Positions 44,115 through 53,005 of a stretch of DNA of 64,000 nt are shown piece after piece; the stretch's first letter is position 1, and each line of letters starts with the position of its first letter. A model generated the notes under the pieces. That model did not search any database, was not told where the DNA came from, and was given only the letters and a program-made list of their open reading frames with translations. The position numbers were made by a program, and so were the translations under genes. This DNA is from Palsa-1248 sp963737835 (GTDB taxonomy: Bacteria > Gemmatimonadota > Gemmatimonadetes > Gemmatimonadales > Gemmatimonadaceae): contig CAVTUH010000002.1 in assembly GCA_963737835.1 (NCBI GenBank), forward strand, positions 434,001 through 498,000, written 5' to 3'.

Positions 44115-44318
44115 ATGACTGGGCCGGGGTCTACAGGAAACGTGATCGCTGCACTGGCCAGCTTCTTTATTCCTGGCCTTGGCCAGCTGCTGCAAGGACG
44201 TCTCTTCATGGCACTGTTTCAGTTCGTCCTCGCGGGCGTGATGTGGATCTTCTGGCTCGGCTGGGCGGTCCACCTCTGGTCGACCCTGGACGCCGCACTC
44301 CACAAGCCCGCGACCTGA
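44115..44318 (+). CDS. TM2-like small membrane protein
   Basis: A 67-residue protein with GAGGAGACAGG upstream. It has two membrane helices: VIAALASFFIPGLGQLLQGR, where FIPGLGQ is the typical TM2/small-membrane turn, and FMALFQFVLAGVMWIFWLGWAVHLW. Unknown role. It lies upstream of the copper ATPase on the same strand and may belong to that gene group. Confidence 0.7.
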   Translation: MTGPGSTGNVIAALASFFIPGLGQLLQGRLFMALFQFVLAGVMWIFWLGWAVHLWSTLDAALHKPAT

Positions 44319-44347
44319 CGACGCCCGGCACGGGCCGTGACCGTCCG

Positions 44348-44396
44348 CGCGTAGCGTCTCCTTTCCCTCACTGTGGCGCGCAGCGCCCGTCCCCGC
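44348..44396. repeat. Degenerate H2 repeat
   Basis: GTCTCCTTTCCCTCACTGTG followed by GGCGCG-CA-GCGCCC: a worn CTCCTTT unit and cap hairpin inserted between two small membrane-protein frames. Confidence 0.55.
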
Positions 44397-44400
44397 CCGT

Positions 44401-44541
44401 GCAGCGACCTTTGGCGCACTCACGACCATTCTGCTGCTGGGACTCGTCGTGACCCGAATCTTGCTGCTCACGTGGCGCGGGATCCGCGCGATGTATTTCG
44501 GCCGCATCGACAAGACCGAGTTCCTCAGACGATACCTGTAG
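44401..44541 (+). CDS. Possible small membrane protein without a clear start
   Basis: The frame ending at TAG 44539-44541 encodes a convincing membrane helix with a basic tail (TTILLLGLVVTRILLLTWRG, then IRAMYFGRIDKTEFLRRYL). No ATG or GTG with a ribosome site precedes it, because upstream lies a degenerate H2 repeat. It may be the 3' remainder of a gene broken by the repeat, or start at an unusual codon. It ends 46 bp before the copper ATPase. Confidence 0.35.
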   Translation, partial: AATFGALTTILLLGLVVTRILLLTWRGIRAMYFGRIDKTEFLRRYL

Positions 44542-44587
44542 CGGTGGTCGCGCCCTCGTGGCAGGGCTCGACTGAGGCCCGCGGCAC

Positions 44588-46700
44588 ATGATGCACGAGC
44601 AGGGCGGACACCCGGCAGATCACGCCGCTCACAGGGGCCATGACGCGCACGCCGGCCACGATCCGCACGCTGGCCACGAGGCGCATGCCGGCCATGACCC
44701 GCATGCCGGCCATGACCCGCATGCCGGCCATGACCCGCATGCCGGCCACAGCGTGGCGATGTTCCGGGACCGGTTCTGGATCTCGCTTGCCCTGACGGTC
44801 CCGACGCTCGTCTGGGGCCACATGCTGCAAAGTCTCCTTCGGTATTCCGCGCCGGCGTTCCCGGGCTCTGCGTGGATCCCACCACTTTTCGGCACCGCTG
44901 TGTTCGTGTACGGCGGCCGACCATTCATCCAGGGCGCGGTGCGCGAGCTTCGCGACCGGCTCCCGGGCATGATGACGTTGATCGCGCTTGCGATCTCCGT
45001 CGCCTTCGTGTTCAGCGTGGTCGTGACGGCAGGCTACCCGGGTATGCCGCTCTGGGAAGAGCTCTCGACACTCGTCACGATCATGCTACTCGGGCACTGG
45101 ATCGAGATGCAATCGGTGACACAGGCCCAGGGTGCATTGCGCGAGCTCGCGAAGCTCCTGCCCAACGAGGCCACACGTATCACGGGCGACGAGACCCAGA
45201 CCGTCGCAATCGACCAGTTGCACGTCGGCGATCTCGTGCTCGTCCGCCCGGGCGAGCGAATACCGGCCGATGGCGTGGTACGGCAGGGCGCGAGCGCAGT
45301 CGACGAGTCGATGATCACCGGCGAGTCCCGCCCGATCGAGAAAGCGTCCGGCCGCACGGTGATCGCAGGCACCGTCAATGGCGCCGGCGCACTCCGCGTC
45401 GAGGTCACGGGCACCGGCGAGCAGACTGCACTTGCAGGCATCATGCGGTTGGTGGCCGACGCGCAATCCTCGCGCTCGCGCGCACAGGACCTGGCTGACC
45501 GCGCAGCGTTCGCGCTCACGGTCATCGCGATCACCTCTGGGGTCGTCACACTGGTCGCGTGGCTCATGCTACGGCCCGGCGATCCTGCTTTCGCCATCGA
45601 GCGCCTCGTCTCGGTCCTGGTCATCGCGTGCCCCCACGCCTTGGGCCTTGCGATCCCGCTCGTGATCGCGATCTCGACCACCCTCGGCGCCCGGAACGGT
45701 CTGCTGGTGCGCAATCGTCGGGGACTCGAGGACGCACGGACCTTGACCACCATCGTCTTCGACAAGACTGGCACGTTGACCAGGGGCGCGTTCGGCATCA
45801 TCGACGTTGCGGTGACCGATGGCCTCTCGGCAGACGATGCGCTCCGATTGACGGCATCGGTCGAAGCGGCGTCGGAGCATACCATCGCCCAGGGCATCGT
45901 GCGGAGCGCGCAGGCGCGCCACCTCGCGATGGCGCCCGCGGACGACTTCGAGGCGATCCCGGGAATGGGCGTCCGGGCGCGCATCGATGGCCGCGATCTG
46001 TATGTGGGTGGCCCCGCGCTCGTCCGCGATCGCGCCCTCCATCTCGGCGCCGGCCATGCAACAGGCGATCGATCGCGCGGCCGCGCGCGCCGCTACGCCC
46101 GTCGTATTGGCGGACGACCGAGCCGTGCTCGCGACCTTCGCGCTGGCGGATGTCGTCCGTCCCGAATCGCGCGAGGCTGTCCGGACGCTCCGCGACCGGG
46201 GCATTGACGTCGTCATGATGACCGGCGACGCGGGGCCGGTCGCCACCGCTGTCGCGCGCGATGTCGGAATCGAGAGGGTGTTTGCCGATGTCATGCCGGC
46301 CGACAAAGCGTCGAAGATAAAGACGCTCGAGCAGTCGGGGCAGCGCGTCGGCATGGTCGGCGACGGGGTGAACGATGCCCCCGCGCTCCTCACGGCCAAC
46401 GTGGGAATCGCAATCGGTGCCGGGACCGATGTGGCGGTCGAGGCAGGCGATATCGTGCTGGTACGGGACGACCCGCGCGACGTGCCACGCATCCTGACGC
46501 TGAGCCGGGCAACCTACCGGAAGATGGTGCAAAACCTCGCGTGGGCCACGGCGTACAACGTGGTCGCCATCCCGCTGGCCGCCGGCGTCCTGGAACCGTG
46601 GGGCATTGTGCTCTCGCCGGCCATCGGCGCCGCCGTGATGTCGCTCAGTACCGTGATCGTCGCCATCAACGCTCAACTACTGCGCCGCGTCAAGCTGTAA
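44588..46700 (+). CDS. copB: CPH-type copper-exporting P-type ATPase (CopB-like), frameshifted
   Basis: A P1B ATPase of ~700 residues exporting copper (probably Cu2+). The N-terminus is a His-rich metal-binding tail of seven or more (D/E)(P/A)HAGH units instead of a ferredoxin-like domain. Motifs are MITGESRP, the membrane metal site IACPHALGLAIP (CPH, the P1B-3 signature), FDKTGTLT, SEHTIAQGI and the HP residues. Near 46045 the frame shifts by one base, and the second frame carries MMTGDAG, MVGDGVNDAPAL and the last helix pair. The full ion-pumping core is intact once corrected. The GTG/ATG at 44588 has no strong Shine-Dalgarno site. Confidence 0.9.
44636..44755. repeat. Tandem 18-bp repeats in the ATPase His-rich tail
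   Basis: Seven or so units of an 18-bp repeat (GGCCATGACCCGCATGCC and variants) encode (D/E)(P/A)HAGH. Copy number is likely to vary and could affect metal binding. This coding tandem is unrelated to the intergenic heptamers. Confidence 0.8.
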
Positions 46701-46737
46701 CTAAACTGATGACGTGAGCGGCGCTGTGAGACGCTTT

Positions 46738-46791
46738 TGTCTACTTTCTACTTTCAGAGTTTCTACTCTCTCGGGCGCGAAGCGCCCGCGG
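46738..46791. repeat. Half heptamer array, family H2 (CTACTTT), with cap hairpin
   Basis: TGTCTACTTTCTACTTTC, then TTTCTACTCTCTC, capped by GGGCGC-GAA-GCGCCC (46773-46787). It lies between convergent genes. Confidence 0.85.
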
Positions 46792-46801
46792 CGCCCGCGC
46801 C

Positions 46802-47194
46802 CTACGTGATCAACAGCCGCTTGACGACGTCGCCATCGATGAGAAAGCTCAATGCCCCTGGCCCGTTGTACCCGTCCCCCGACACGACAACGTCGACCTT
46901 CACTTCGTAGCCTGATCGGCGGACGTCAGTTACCTGGAGCCGGTTCTTGGTGCCAATGTTCTCCTCGGCATTCCACCGGGTGATCTCCTCTTTCCCGGCG
47001 AACGTGCGACCGGAATCGATGAGCACCGCATCATCGGCGAATGCGTTCAGCAACTCTGGCGAGTCGCCGCGATTGGTCGCCTCGATCACTGTCCGAATCG
47101 GCTTTTCCAGTTCAAAAACCGTGGTTGCGCGTGCAGACCGTGAGTCTCTTGGCGGCGCAGGGCTCGCTGTGGACGTCTTTGTTCGACCGCTCAT
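46802..47194 (-). CDS. NTF2/SnoaL-like protein
   Basis: A 130-residue protein of the NTF2-like cone fold. Following a disordered basic N-terminus (SGRTKTSTASPAPPRD), it reads ELEKPIRTVIEATNRGDSPELLNAFADDAVLIDSGRTFAGKEEITRW, then KNRLQVTDVRRSGYEVKVDVVVSGDGYNG and DGDVVKRLLIT. AGGAGG lies 7 nt upstream of the ATG at 47194. Family members bind small molecules, act as isomerases or provide immunity. No substrate can be assigned. Confidence 0.85.
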   Translation of the reverse strand: MSGRTKTSTASPAPPRDSRSARATTVFELEKPIRTVIEATNRGDSPELLNAFADDAVLIDSGRTFAGKEEITRWNAEENIGTKNRLQVTDVRRSGYEVKVDVVVSGDGYNGPGALSFLIDGDVVKRLLIT

Positions 47195-47466
47195 GGCAGC
47201 ATCCTCCTGCAATAGTAAATCCACTCGGCTGCTGACCGCGGTACACGAATACATGAGTTTGGTGTCTGTCCAGTCCCGCTCGCGATTGCCCCAAACGCCC
47301 ATTGCGCGCTGGAGTTCCTGACCTTTGCCGGGGGGCCGGCTCCGTGCCTGTTCCTGAATCCCCGAGTCCCACGTTTCGGCTTCGCCCCCAAGGCCTGGTA
47401 GTTGCTGCGGTGCTGCAGCACGTCTCGATCGGAACGCGACATAACCCCCCGCCAGGAGCGTGCGCA

Positions 47467-47793
47467 ATGGACGCAACGTGGCAGCCTCACACCAAGCACG
47501 GTGCACTGACCAAACAGAGCGATCTGCCCGACACCGTGTTCGCCTTTCCGAAGGAACGCAAGGAGCCGCTCACCGATGCACAGCACGTTCGGAACGCAAT
47601 TGTCCGATTCGATCAGGTCATCGGGGTGTCCGATGCTGAGCGGGAGTTGGCCTTCGCCAATATCGAGAAGGCCGCCAAGCACTACGGCATCGATCTCTCG
47701 GAGACGTCATGGCGGGACGTCGGCGTGCATCCACAACAGCACCGGCAAGAGGCCGCCAAGAAGGCCGCCGACACGCGGGCTCACCATCGGTAA
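47467..47793 (+). CDS. DUF6582-type protein
   Basis: A 108-residue soluble protein. The core reads LPDTVFAFPKERKEPLTDAQHVRNAIVRFDQVIGVSDAERELAFANIEKAAKHYGIDL, a pattern of the DUF6582 group, where the protein resembles a small DNA- or nucleic-acid-associated helical domain. The C-terminus is rich in His, Lys and Ala (QQHRQEAAKKAADTRAHHR). AGGAG ~10 nt upstream supports the ATG at 47467. Divergent from the NTF2 gene. Role unknown. Confidence 0.72.
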   Translation: MDATWQPHTKHGALTKQSDLPDTVFAFPKERKEPLTDAQHVRNAIVRFDQVIGVSDAERELAFANIEKAAKHYGIDLSETSWRDVGVHPQQHRQEAAKKAADTRAHHR

Positions 47794-47807
47794 CCAGAGC
47801 CCGTCGC

Positions 47808-47849
47808 CTTCCCCCTCTTTTATCCATTCTCGGGCGCGGTGGCGCCCAC
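47808..47849. repeat. Degenerate H2 repeat with cap hairpin
   Basis: CCTTCCCCCTCTTTTATCC followed by ATTCTCGGGCGC-GGTG-GCGCCC. Only the cap (47832-47848) is well preserved. Confidence 0.6.
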
Positions 47850-47907
47850 GGCGCGTGCGGCGCCTTCGTGCGCCGCACGCGCCGTCTAGATTGCATGTCC
47901 ATCATAC

Positions 47908-47931
47908 CACATCACCCGTATGGGTGATGTG
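47908..47931. promoter_or_regulatory. Perfect 24-bp palindrome upstream of the kinase gene, candidate operator
   Basis: CACATCACCC-GTAT-GGGTGATGTG is a perfect 10-bp inverted repeat with a 4-bp centre. It is not related to the heptamer or cap families. Its size and symmetry fit a dimeric regulator site. It lies 52 bp before the likely kinase start at 47983 and contains the earlier in-frame ATG (47920), which argues against that start. Confidence 0.6.
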
Positions 47932-47982
47932 ACCAACGACCGGTACGGCGTACGTTTCGGCTCCAGCCGCGGGAGCGCAGGG

Positions 47983-49536
47983 ATGATGGAGACTCGAGTC
48001 GAGGAGGCAATGTCGGAGCGGTCCAGCCCCGGCGCCGCACATGCGCGACCAACGGACGATGCGAGCGTGTCCGGGATCACCGGTGTCGCACCAGGATCGA
48101 TGGTGACGCCCGACGCGGTGCGCCGCGTGCGCATCTTCAGCGATCTGGACGACGCGGACGCCGCATGGATCGCCGCGCACACGGAAGTCCAGGTGCTCGA
48201 GCCGGGCGACATCTTCATGCAACCTGGCGCGCCCGCCGACTGGATGTTCCTGGCCTTCGAGGGCGTGCTGCAAGCGCGGCGCGAGCATATGCCCAACCTG
48301 CCGGCCTACGTGGTCCGCGCCGGCGATATCTTCGGCGCGCTCCCGTACTCGCGCATGACCGTCTTCGCCGGCACCGGACGCGCAGTGACGCACGTGGTCG
48401 CGGGTCGGTTTCCGCGGTCACTCTTTGCGGAGCTGGTCCGCCGCGTGCCGGCGCTGCAGCAGCGATTCGTCGCGCAACTGCTCGACCGTGTGCGCGATGC
48501 CACGCGCCGCGACGCCCAGTTCGAAAAGCTGTCGGCGCTGGGCAAGCTGTCCGCGGGCCTCGCGCACGAGCTCAACAATCCAGCGGCCGCAGTCCTGCAA
48601 GCCATGGATGAGGCCAATGCTCGGCTCGACGAGCGCGGTGAGCTCACGGCTGCGCTCATCAGCTGCGGGGTGTCCGCCGACGCCGTTCTCCAGCTCGATG
48701 CGCTGCGCCGTGGGGCCATCGATCGCACTCGCGCCCTCGCCATCGACGGCGATGCTGCGGCCACCGACGCGGCCATCACCCTCGACCGCAGCGATCGAGA
48801 AGAAGCACTTGCCCGTTGGCTCGGCGACGTCGTGGGCGCCAAGGACCCGTGGTCCAGCGCCCCCATCTTCGTCGATGCGGGGATCGAGCGGCCGGCGCTC
48901 GAGGGTGTGCTCTGTGAGATTCCGACCACCGCGCGTGCATCCGCGCTGCGATGGCTCGAAACCGGGCTCGCGGCCCAAGCGTTTTTCGACGAAGCCGAGG
49001 CGGCAATGCGCCGCATCACGCAGTTGCTCGATGCACTCCGGGAGTACACCCACCGCGACCGCATGCGGGAGATGGCGGACGTGGACATCCGCGAGGGGAT
49101 CGAGAGTACGATCACGCTGTACGATGGGCGTGCACGCGGCAAGGGCGTCAAGATCGAACGTGCGCTCGACGCCGTGCCGAGGATTCGCGCGTACCCCGGA
49201 GATTTGAACCAGGTCTGGGCGAACCTGCTCGACAATGCGATCGACGCTGCACCGCCGGGCACAGGGGTTGTGACGATTCGAACCGGAGTCGAAGGGAGTA
49301 GCGTCATCGCGGAGATCCGGGATAACGGACCCGGCATCCCGGCCGAGCTGCAGGAGCGAGTGTTCGAGCCATTCTTCACGACGAAAGATGTCGGGGTGGG
49401 CACGGGACTCGGGCTCGATGTGGCCCGGCGGGTCGTCGTCGACCTGCATGGCGGGGAACTGTGCCTCGCGAGCACGCCGGGCGACACGCGATTCACCGTA
49501 GGGCTGCCGCTCACGACGGTCGGGACGATCGGATAG
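47983..49536 (+). CDS. Cyclic-nucleotide-binding-domain histidine kinase
   Basis: A 517-residue soluble sensor kinase. A CNB domain (~40-160) has VRIFSDLDDADAAWIAAHTEVQVLEPGDIFMQPGAPADWMFLAFEGVLQ. A H-box-like segment follows, LGKLSAGLAHELNNPAAAVLQAMDEA, with His in HELNNP. A ~200-residue helical insert then precedes the HATPase domain with VWANLLDNAIDAAPPGTG, IRDNGPGIP, FEPFFTTKDVGVGTGLGLDVAR. The CNB pocket may bind cAMP, cGMP or another ligand. It is the first of three codirectional genes: a response-regulator/reductase fusion and a second, similar CNB kinase follow. Confidence 0.85.
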   Translation: MMETRVEEAMSERSSPGAAHARPTDDASVSGITGVAPGSMVTPDAVRRVRIFSDLDDADAAWIAAHTEVQVLEPGDIFMQPGAPADWMFLAFEGVLQARREHMPNLPAYVVRAGDIFGALPYSRMTVFAGTGRAVTHVVAGRFPRSLFAELVRRVPALQQRFVAQLLDRVRDATRRDAQFEKLSALGKLSAGLAHELNNPAAAVLQAMDEANARLDERGELTAALISCGVSADAVLQLDALRRGAIDRTRALAIDGDAAATDAAITLDRSDREEALARWLGDVVGAKDPWSSAPIFVDAGIERPALEGVLCEIPTTARASALRWLETGLAAQAFFDEAEAAMRRITQLLDALREYTHRDRMREMADVDIREGIESTITLYDGRARGKGVKIERALDAVPRIRAYPGDLNQVWANLLDNAIDAAPPGTGVVTIRTGVEGSSVIAEIRDNGPGIPAELQERVFEPFFTTKDVGVGTGLGLDVARRVVVDLHGGELCLASTPGDTRFTVGLPLTTVGTIG

Positions 49537-49618
49537 CGATCGTTCTGCGGGCGAGTCGGCCCTTCGGTCGGCCGATCAGTGAGCAACGAATGGTGGGTTC
49601 TGTGTGGGGGAGATGCTG

Positions 49619-51333
49619 ATGGCCGTGCGACCAGTGCTGCTGACCGTTGATGATGACCCCGAGGTGCTCCGCGCGATCGAGCGCGACCTTCGCCGGCAGT
49701 ACGGGGAGCACTATCGAGTGCTTCGCGCGGACTCCGCGGCGGGCGCGCTCACGTTGCTCGAGCAGCTGAAGTTGCGCGGCGACCCGGTGGCACTGTTGCT
49801 CGCCGATCAGCGGATGCCGACCATGACGGGCGTCGAGTTCCTGGAGCAAGCGATGGGTGTGACGCCGGCCGCGAAGCGCGTGCTTCTCACCGCCTACGCA
49901 GACACGGACGCCGCCATCAGTGCCATCAACAAGGTGCGGATTCACTACTATCTCATGAAGCCGTGGGATCCGCCGGAGCAGAATCTCTATCCGTACCTCA
50001 CCGACCTGCTCGAGGATTGGCAGGCGAATTATCGTCCGCCGTTCGAGGGGATTCGAGTCATCGGCAATCGGTGGAATCCGCGCTCGCACACGGTCCGGGA
50101 TTTTCTCGGCCGCAACCTGACCCCATTCCGGTGGCTGGATCTCGACGTGTCCGCCGAGGCGCGCGACCTCTTGGCGACGCTCGAACGACCGCACGAAGGC
50201 ACCGCGGGTTCGGAGTCGGCACAGACAGCGACCGCGACGCTCACGCCGCCGGTGGTCGTTTTCCCGGACGGGACCGCGCTCGCCGACCCTGACCTCGTCG
50301 CACTCGGTGAGCACATCGGGCTCCGCACACGGGCCGAGCGGCCGTTCTATGACCTCGTGGTGGTGGGCGCCGGCCCGGCAGGTCTCGCCGCCGCGGTGTA
50401 TGGCGCCTCCGAAGGGCTCAAGACGTTGCTGGTCGAGCGCGAGGCGCCCGGTGGCCAGGCAGGCACGAGCTCCAACATCGAGAACTATCTCGGGTTCCCC
50501 ACCGGGCTCACCGGCGCGGACCTGACGCGCCGCGCGGTCGCCCAGGCGCGGAAGTTCGGCGCCGAGATCCTCACGCCGGCGGAGTGCCGGTCGGTGCGTA
50601 TCGACGGCACCTATCGAGTCCTCACGATGAGCGACGGCAGCGAAATCTCGAGCCGCGTGCTGCTAGTCGCGACGGGAGTCCAGTACCGAAAGCTCGCCAT
50701 TCCCGGCTCGGACCAGCTGACGGGAAGCGGGATCTATTACGGTGCGTCGCTCAGTGAAGCGCTCTCCTGTGGCGGCGAGGACATTACATCATCGGCGGCG
50801 GCAATTCCGCAGGCCAGGCGGCTGTGTTCTTTTCCCGGTATGCGAAGAGCGTGACGATCATGGTGCGTGGTCGCTCGCTGGGCGAGAGCATGTCGCAATA
50901 CCTGATCGATCAGATCGCGGCGATTCCCAATGTGGCCGTCATGACGAGCACGCACGTGACCGCGGTTGCCGGTGACGGCCATCTCGAGACCATTACGATC
51001 GCATGCGAGGGCCCCGGGGGCCGGTCGGAGCGCACGCTGAGCGCAGCCTCAGTGTTCGTGTTCATTGGCGCCGTCCCGCGCACCGACTGGCTCGGCAACG
51101 GCGTCGCGCGCGATGAGTTCGGGTTCATTTATACGGGGCCGGACATCCCGCGGGATGGCGGGAAGATTCCGAGTTGGCCACTCGATCGCGATCCATTCCT
51201 GCTTGAGACCAACGTGCCCGGGATCTTCTGCGCCGGTGACGTGCGCCACCAATCGGTGAAGCGAGTGGCGAGCGCGGTCGGCGAAGGGTCCATCGCCGTG
51301 CAGTTCACCCACCGATACCTGGCGGAAACGTGA
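49619..51333 (+). CDS. Response-regulator/thioredoxin-reductase-like fusion, frameshifted
   Basis: A ~570-residue fusion. Residues 1-~125 are a receiver domain with phospho-Asp in LLADQRMPTMTGVEF, Thr in VLLTAYAD and Lys in YYLMKPWDP. A linker domain (~130-240) reads GIRVIGNRWNPRSHTVRDFLGRNLTPFRWLD. A FAD-dependent thioredoxin-reductase-like domain then has VVVGAGPAGLAAAVYGA and APGGQAGTSSNIENY. After a single-base shift near 50784 it continues IIGGGNSAGQAAVFF (NADPH loop) and FCAGDVRHQSVKRVASAVGEG. The CxxC of true thioredoxin reductases is replaced (YYGASLSEA). GGGGGAG at 49606-49612 fits the ATG at 49619. Probably links kinase signalling to redox state. Confidence 0.85.
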
Positions 51334-52877
51334 TGATGCCCGCCGGCGGTGGAGTGCCGATCGATGGTGCCCGAACGCCAGGTGCCCCGACCGACCCGAT
51401 GTGGCACGTCCTGGGCGACAGTGCGCTGCTGCGGAATTGCACCGACGTCGAGCTCGCCGATCTCCGCGCCCGATCGTCCGAGATCGTGCTCGCCGCAGGC
51501 CAGTTGCTCTTCGACGAAGACGACGTCGCCAATGCGGTGTGGGTGGTGGCCGAAGGTGAGCTCGCGATTACAAAGGTGACCGAGGGCGACGAGATCATCG
51601 TCGATCATCTCTCGCCGGGCGCGTTCCTCGGCGAGATCTCGTTGCTCACGCAGTCGCCGGCGGGACACCGCGCCCGAGCCAAAGACGCGGTGCGGGTGCT
51701 CCGGATCCCGGCTGCGGTGTTCTCCGATCTCCTCAAGTCGTGCCAGGCCGTGTCGGTGACGGTGCTGCGAACGATGGCCGAGCGGGTGCGTCGGATCGAG
51801 CACCTCCTGCAACAACGCGAACGCATGGCCGGACTCGGGACGATGGCGGCCGGCCTCGCGCACGAGTTGAACAACCCGGCGGCAGCGGCGAAACGTGCGG
51901 CCGTACTGTTGAAGGAACAGGTAGCGGCACTCGAACCGCTCGCGCAGCGCCTGGCATCGCGATCGTGGTCGCCGGCGGAGGTCGCCCTGCTTGGGCACCT
52001 CGAGGCCGTGACGGGGCAGGGTGACGCGGCGACGCGTGACCTCGATGCCCTCGCGCGCAGCGACCGGGAAGACGAGGTCGGGAGGTGGCTCGACGCGCAT
52101 GGTATATCGCGCGCGTGGGAGCTCGCCCCCGTGCTGGTCGACCGCGGGGTGAGTGTCGAGACGCTGGAGTCGGTCATGCGAGGATGTGATCCATCCACCG
52201 TGTCCGATGCGCTCGCGTGGGCCGAACGCATGGCCGCGATGCGCCAAATTTTGGACGAGGTGGAGGGCAGCACCACGCGGATCGCACAGATCGTCAAGGC
52301 GGTCAAGGCATACTCGTATGCCGATACATCGTCCCTGCGGTCCGCCGACGTCCATGAGGCGCTCGACATCAGCCTCACGATTCTGGGTCACAAACTCCGG
52401 GATGTCGGAGCCACGGTCGAGCGCAAGTATGATCGTTCATTGCCGCCGATTCAGACGTACGGGACCGAGTTGGGTCAGGTGTGGACCAACCTCCTCGACA
52501 ACGCGGCAGATGCCGTTGCGGCGGGCGGCACCAAAGCGGGCGCACAGGGCGGCCAGATTAGCGTGCGGACCATCGGCGACCACGGAGGCATTCGCGTCGA
52601 GATCGCAGACTCCGGCCCCGGCATTCCCGCCAATGTGCTTCCCCGGATCTTCGACCCGTTCTTCACGACCAAGGGTGCAGGGAAGGGCACCGGCTTGGGC
52701 CTTGAGATCGCTAAACGCATCGTGACCCGGCACGGGGGCACGATCGAAGTGACATCATCGCCAGGCGCCACGCGGTTCACGGTCTGGCTGCCGGTGCGCC
52801 AGGGCGCCCGTGATGGGACGGGCAATATTCCCGACGTCAGCACGCCCGCGAGCGAGCCATCGTCATCGGCCGCGTAG
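51333..52877 (+). CDS. Second cyclic-nucleotide-binding-domain histidine kinase
   Basis: A 514-residue kinase with the same plan as the 47983 gene. The CNB domain reads DSALLRNCTDVELADLRARSSEIVLAAGQLLFDEDDVANAVWVVAEGELAI...GEISLLTQSP. The H-box is LGTMAAGLAHELNNPAAAAKRAAV. A ~200-residue helical insert follows, then HATPase motifs VWTNLLDNAADAVAAGG, IADSGPGIP, FDPFFTTKGAGKGTGLGLEIAKR. Its ATG overlaps the fusion gene's stop (TGATG), so the two are translationally coupled. The C-terminal ~25 residues are disordered. Which kinase phosphorylates the fusion receiver is unknown. Confidence 0.87.
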   Translation: MMPAGGGVPIDGARTPGAPTDPMWHVLGDSALLRNCTDVELADLRARSSEIVLAAGQLLFDEDDVANAVWVVAEGELAITKVTEGDEIIVDHLSPGAFLGEISLLTQSPAGHRARAKDAVRVLRIPAAVFSDLLKSCQAVSVTVLRTMAERVRRIEHLLQQRERMAGLGTMAAGLAHELNNPAAAAKRAAVLLKEQVAALEPLAQRLASRSWSPAEVALLGHLEAVTGQGDAATRDLDALARSDREDEVGRWLDAHGISRAWELAPVLVDRGVSVETLESVMRGCDPSTVSDALAWAERMAAMRQILDEVEGSTTRIAQIVKAVKAYSYADTSSLRSADVHEALDISLTILGHKLRDVGATVERKYDRSLPPIQTYGTELGQVWTNLLDNAADAVAAGGTKAGAQGGQISVRTIGDHGGIRVEIADSGPGIPANVLPRIFDPFFTTKGAGKGTGLGLEIAKRIVTRHGGTIEVTSSPGATRFTVWLPVRQGARDGTGNIPDVSTPASEPSSSAA

Positions 52878-52899
52878 ACAATCAAGGCGCACTACCAGG

Positions 52900-53000
52900 C
52901 CGGGTGACCCGCCACCCAACCCTTGGTCGTTTGTCTCCTTTCTCCTTTCCCCTTTCCCCTTTCTACGAGGCGCGCAGCGCCCGTCCGCCCGTCACCCGGC
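52900..53000. repeat. Composite heptamer array, families H2 and H4
   Basis: H4-type GGGTGACCCGCCACCC (52904-52919), H2-type CTCCTTT/CTCCCCT heptamers (52933-52965), a cap-like GGCGCG-CA-GCGCCC (52969-52983), and CCCGTCACCCGG (52988-53000) as the H4 partner. The H4 arms enclose the H2 half array. Confidence 0.75.
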
Positions 53001-53005
53001 CCTTC

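Noticed and set aside
44636..44755. 18-bp His repeats as an intergenic array
   Set aside because: They are in frame in the ATPase tail and unlike the heptamer families.
47920..47982. Earlier kinase start at the ATG inside the palindrome
   Set aside because: The palindrome is perfect and likely regulatory, and the added residues carry no domain; the start at 47983 is more plausible.
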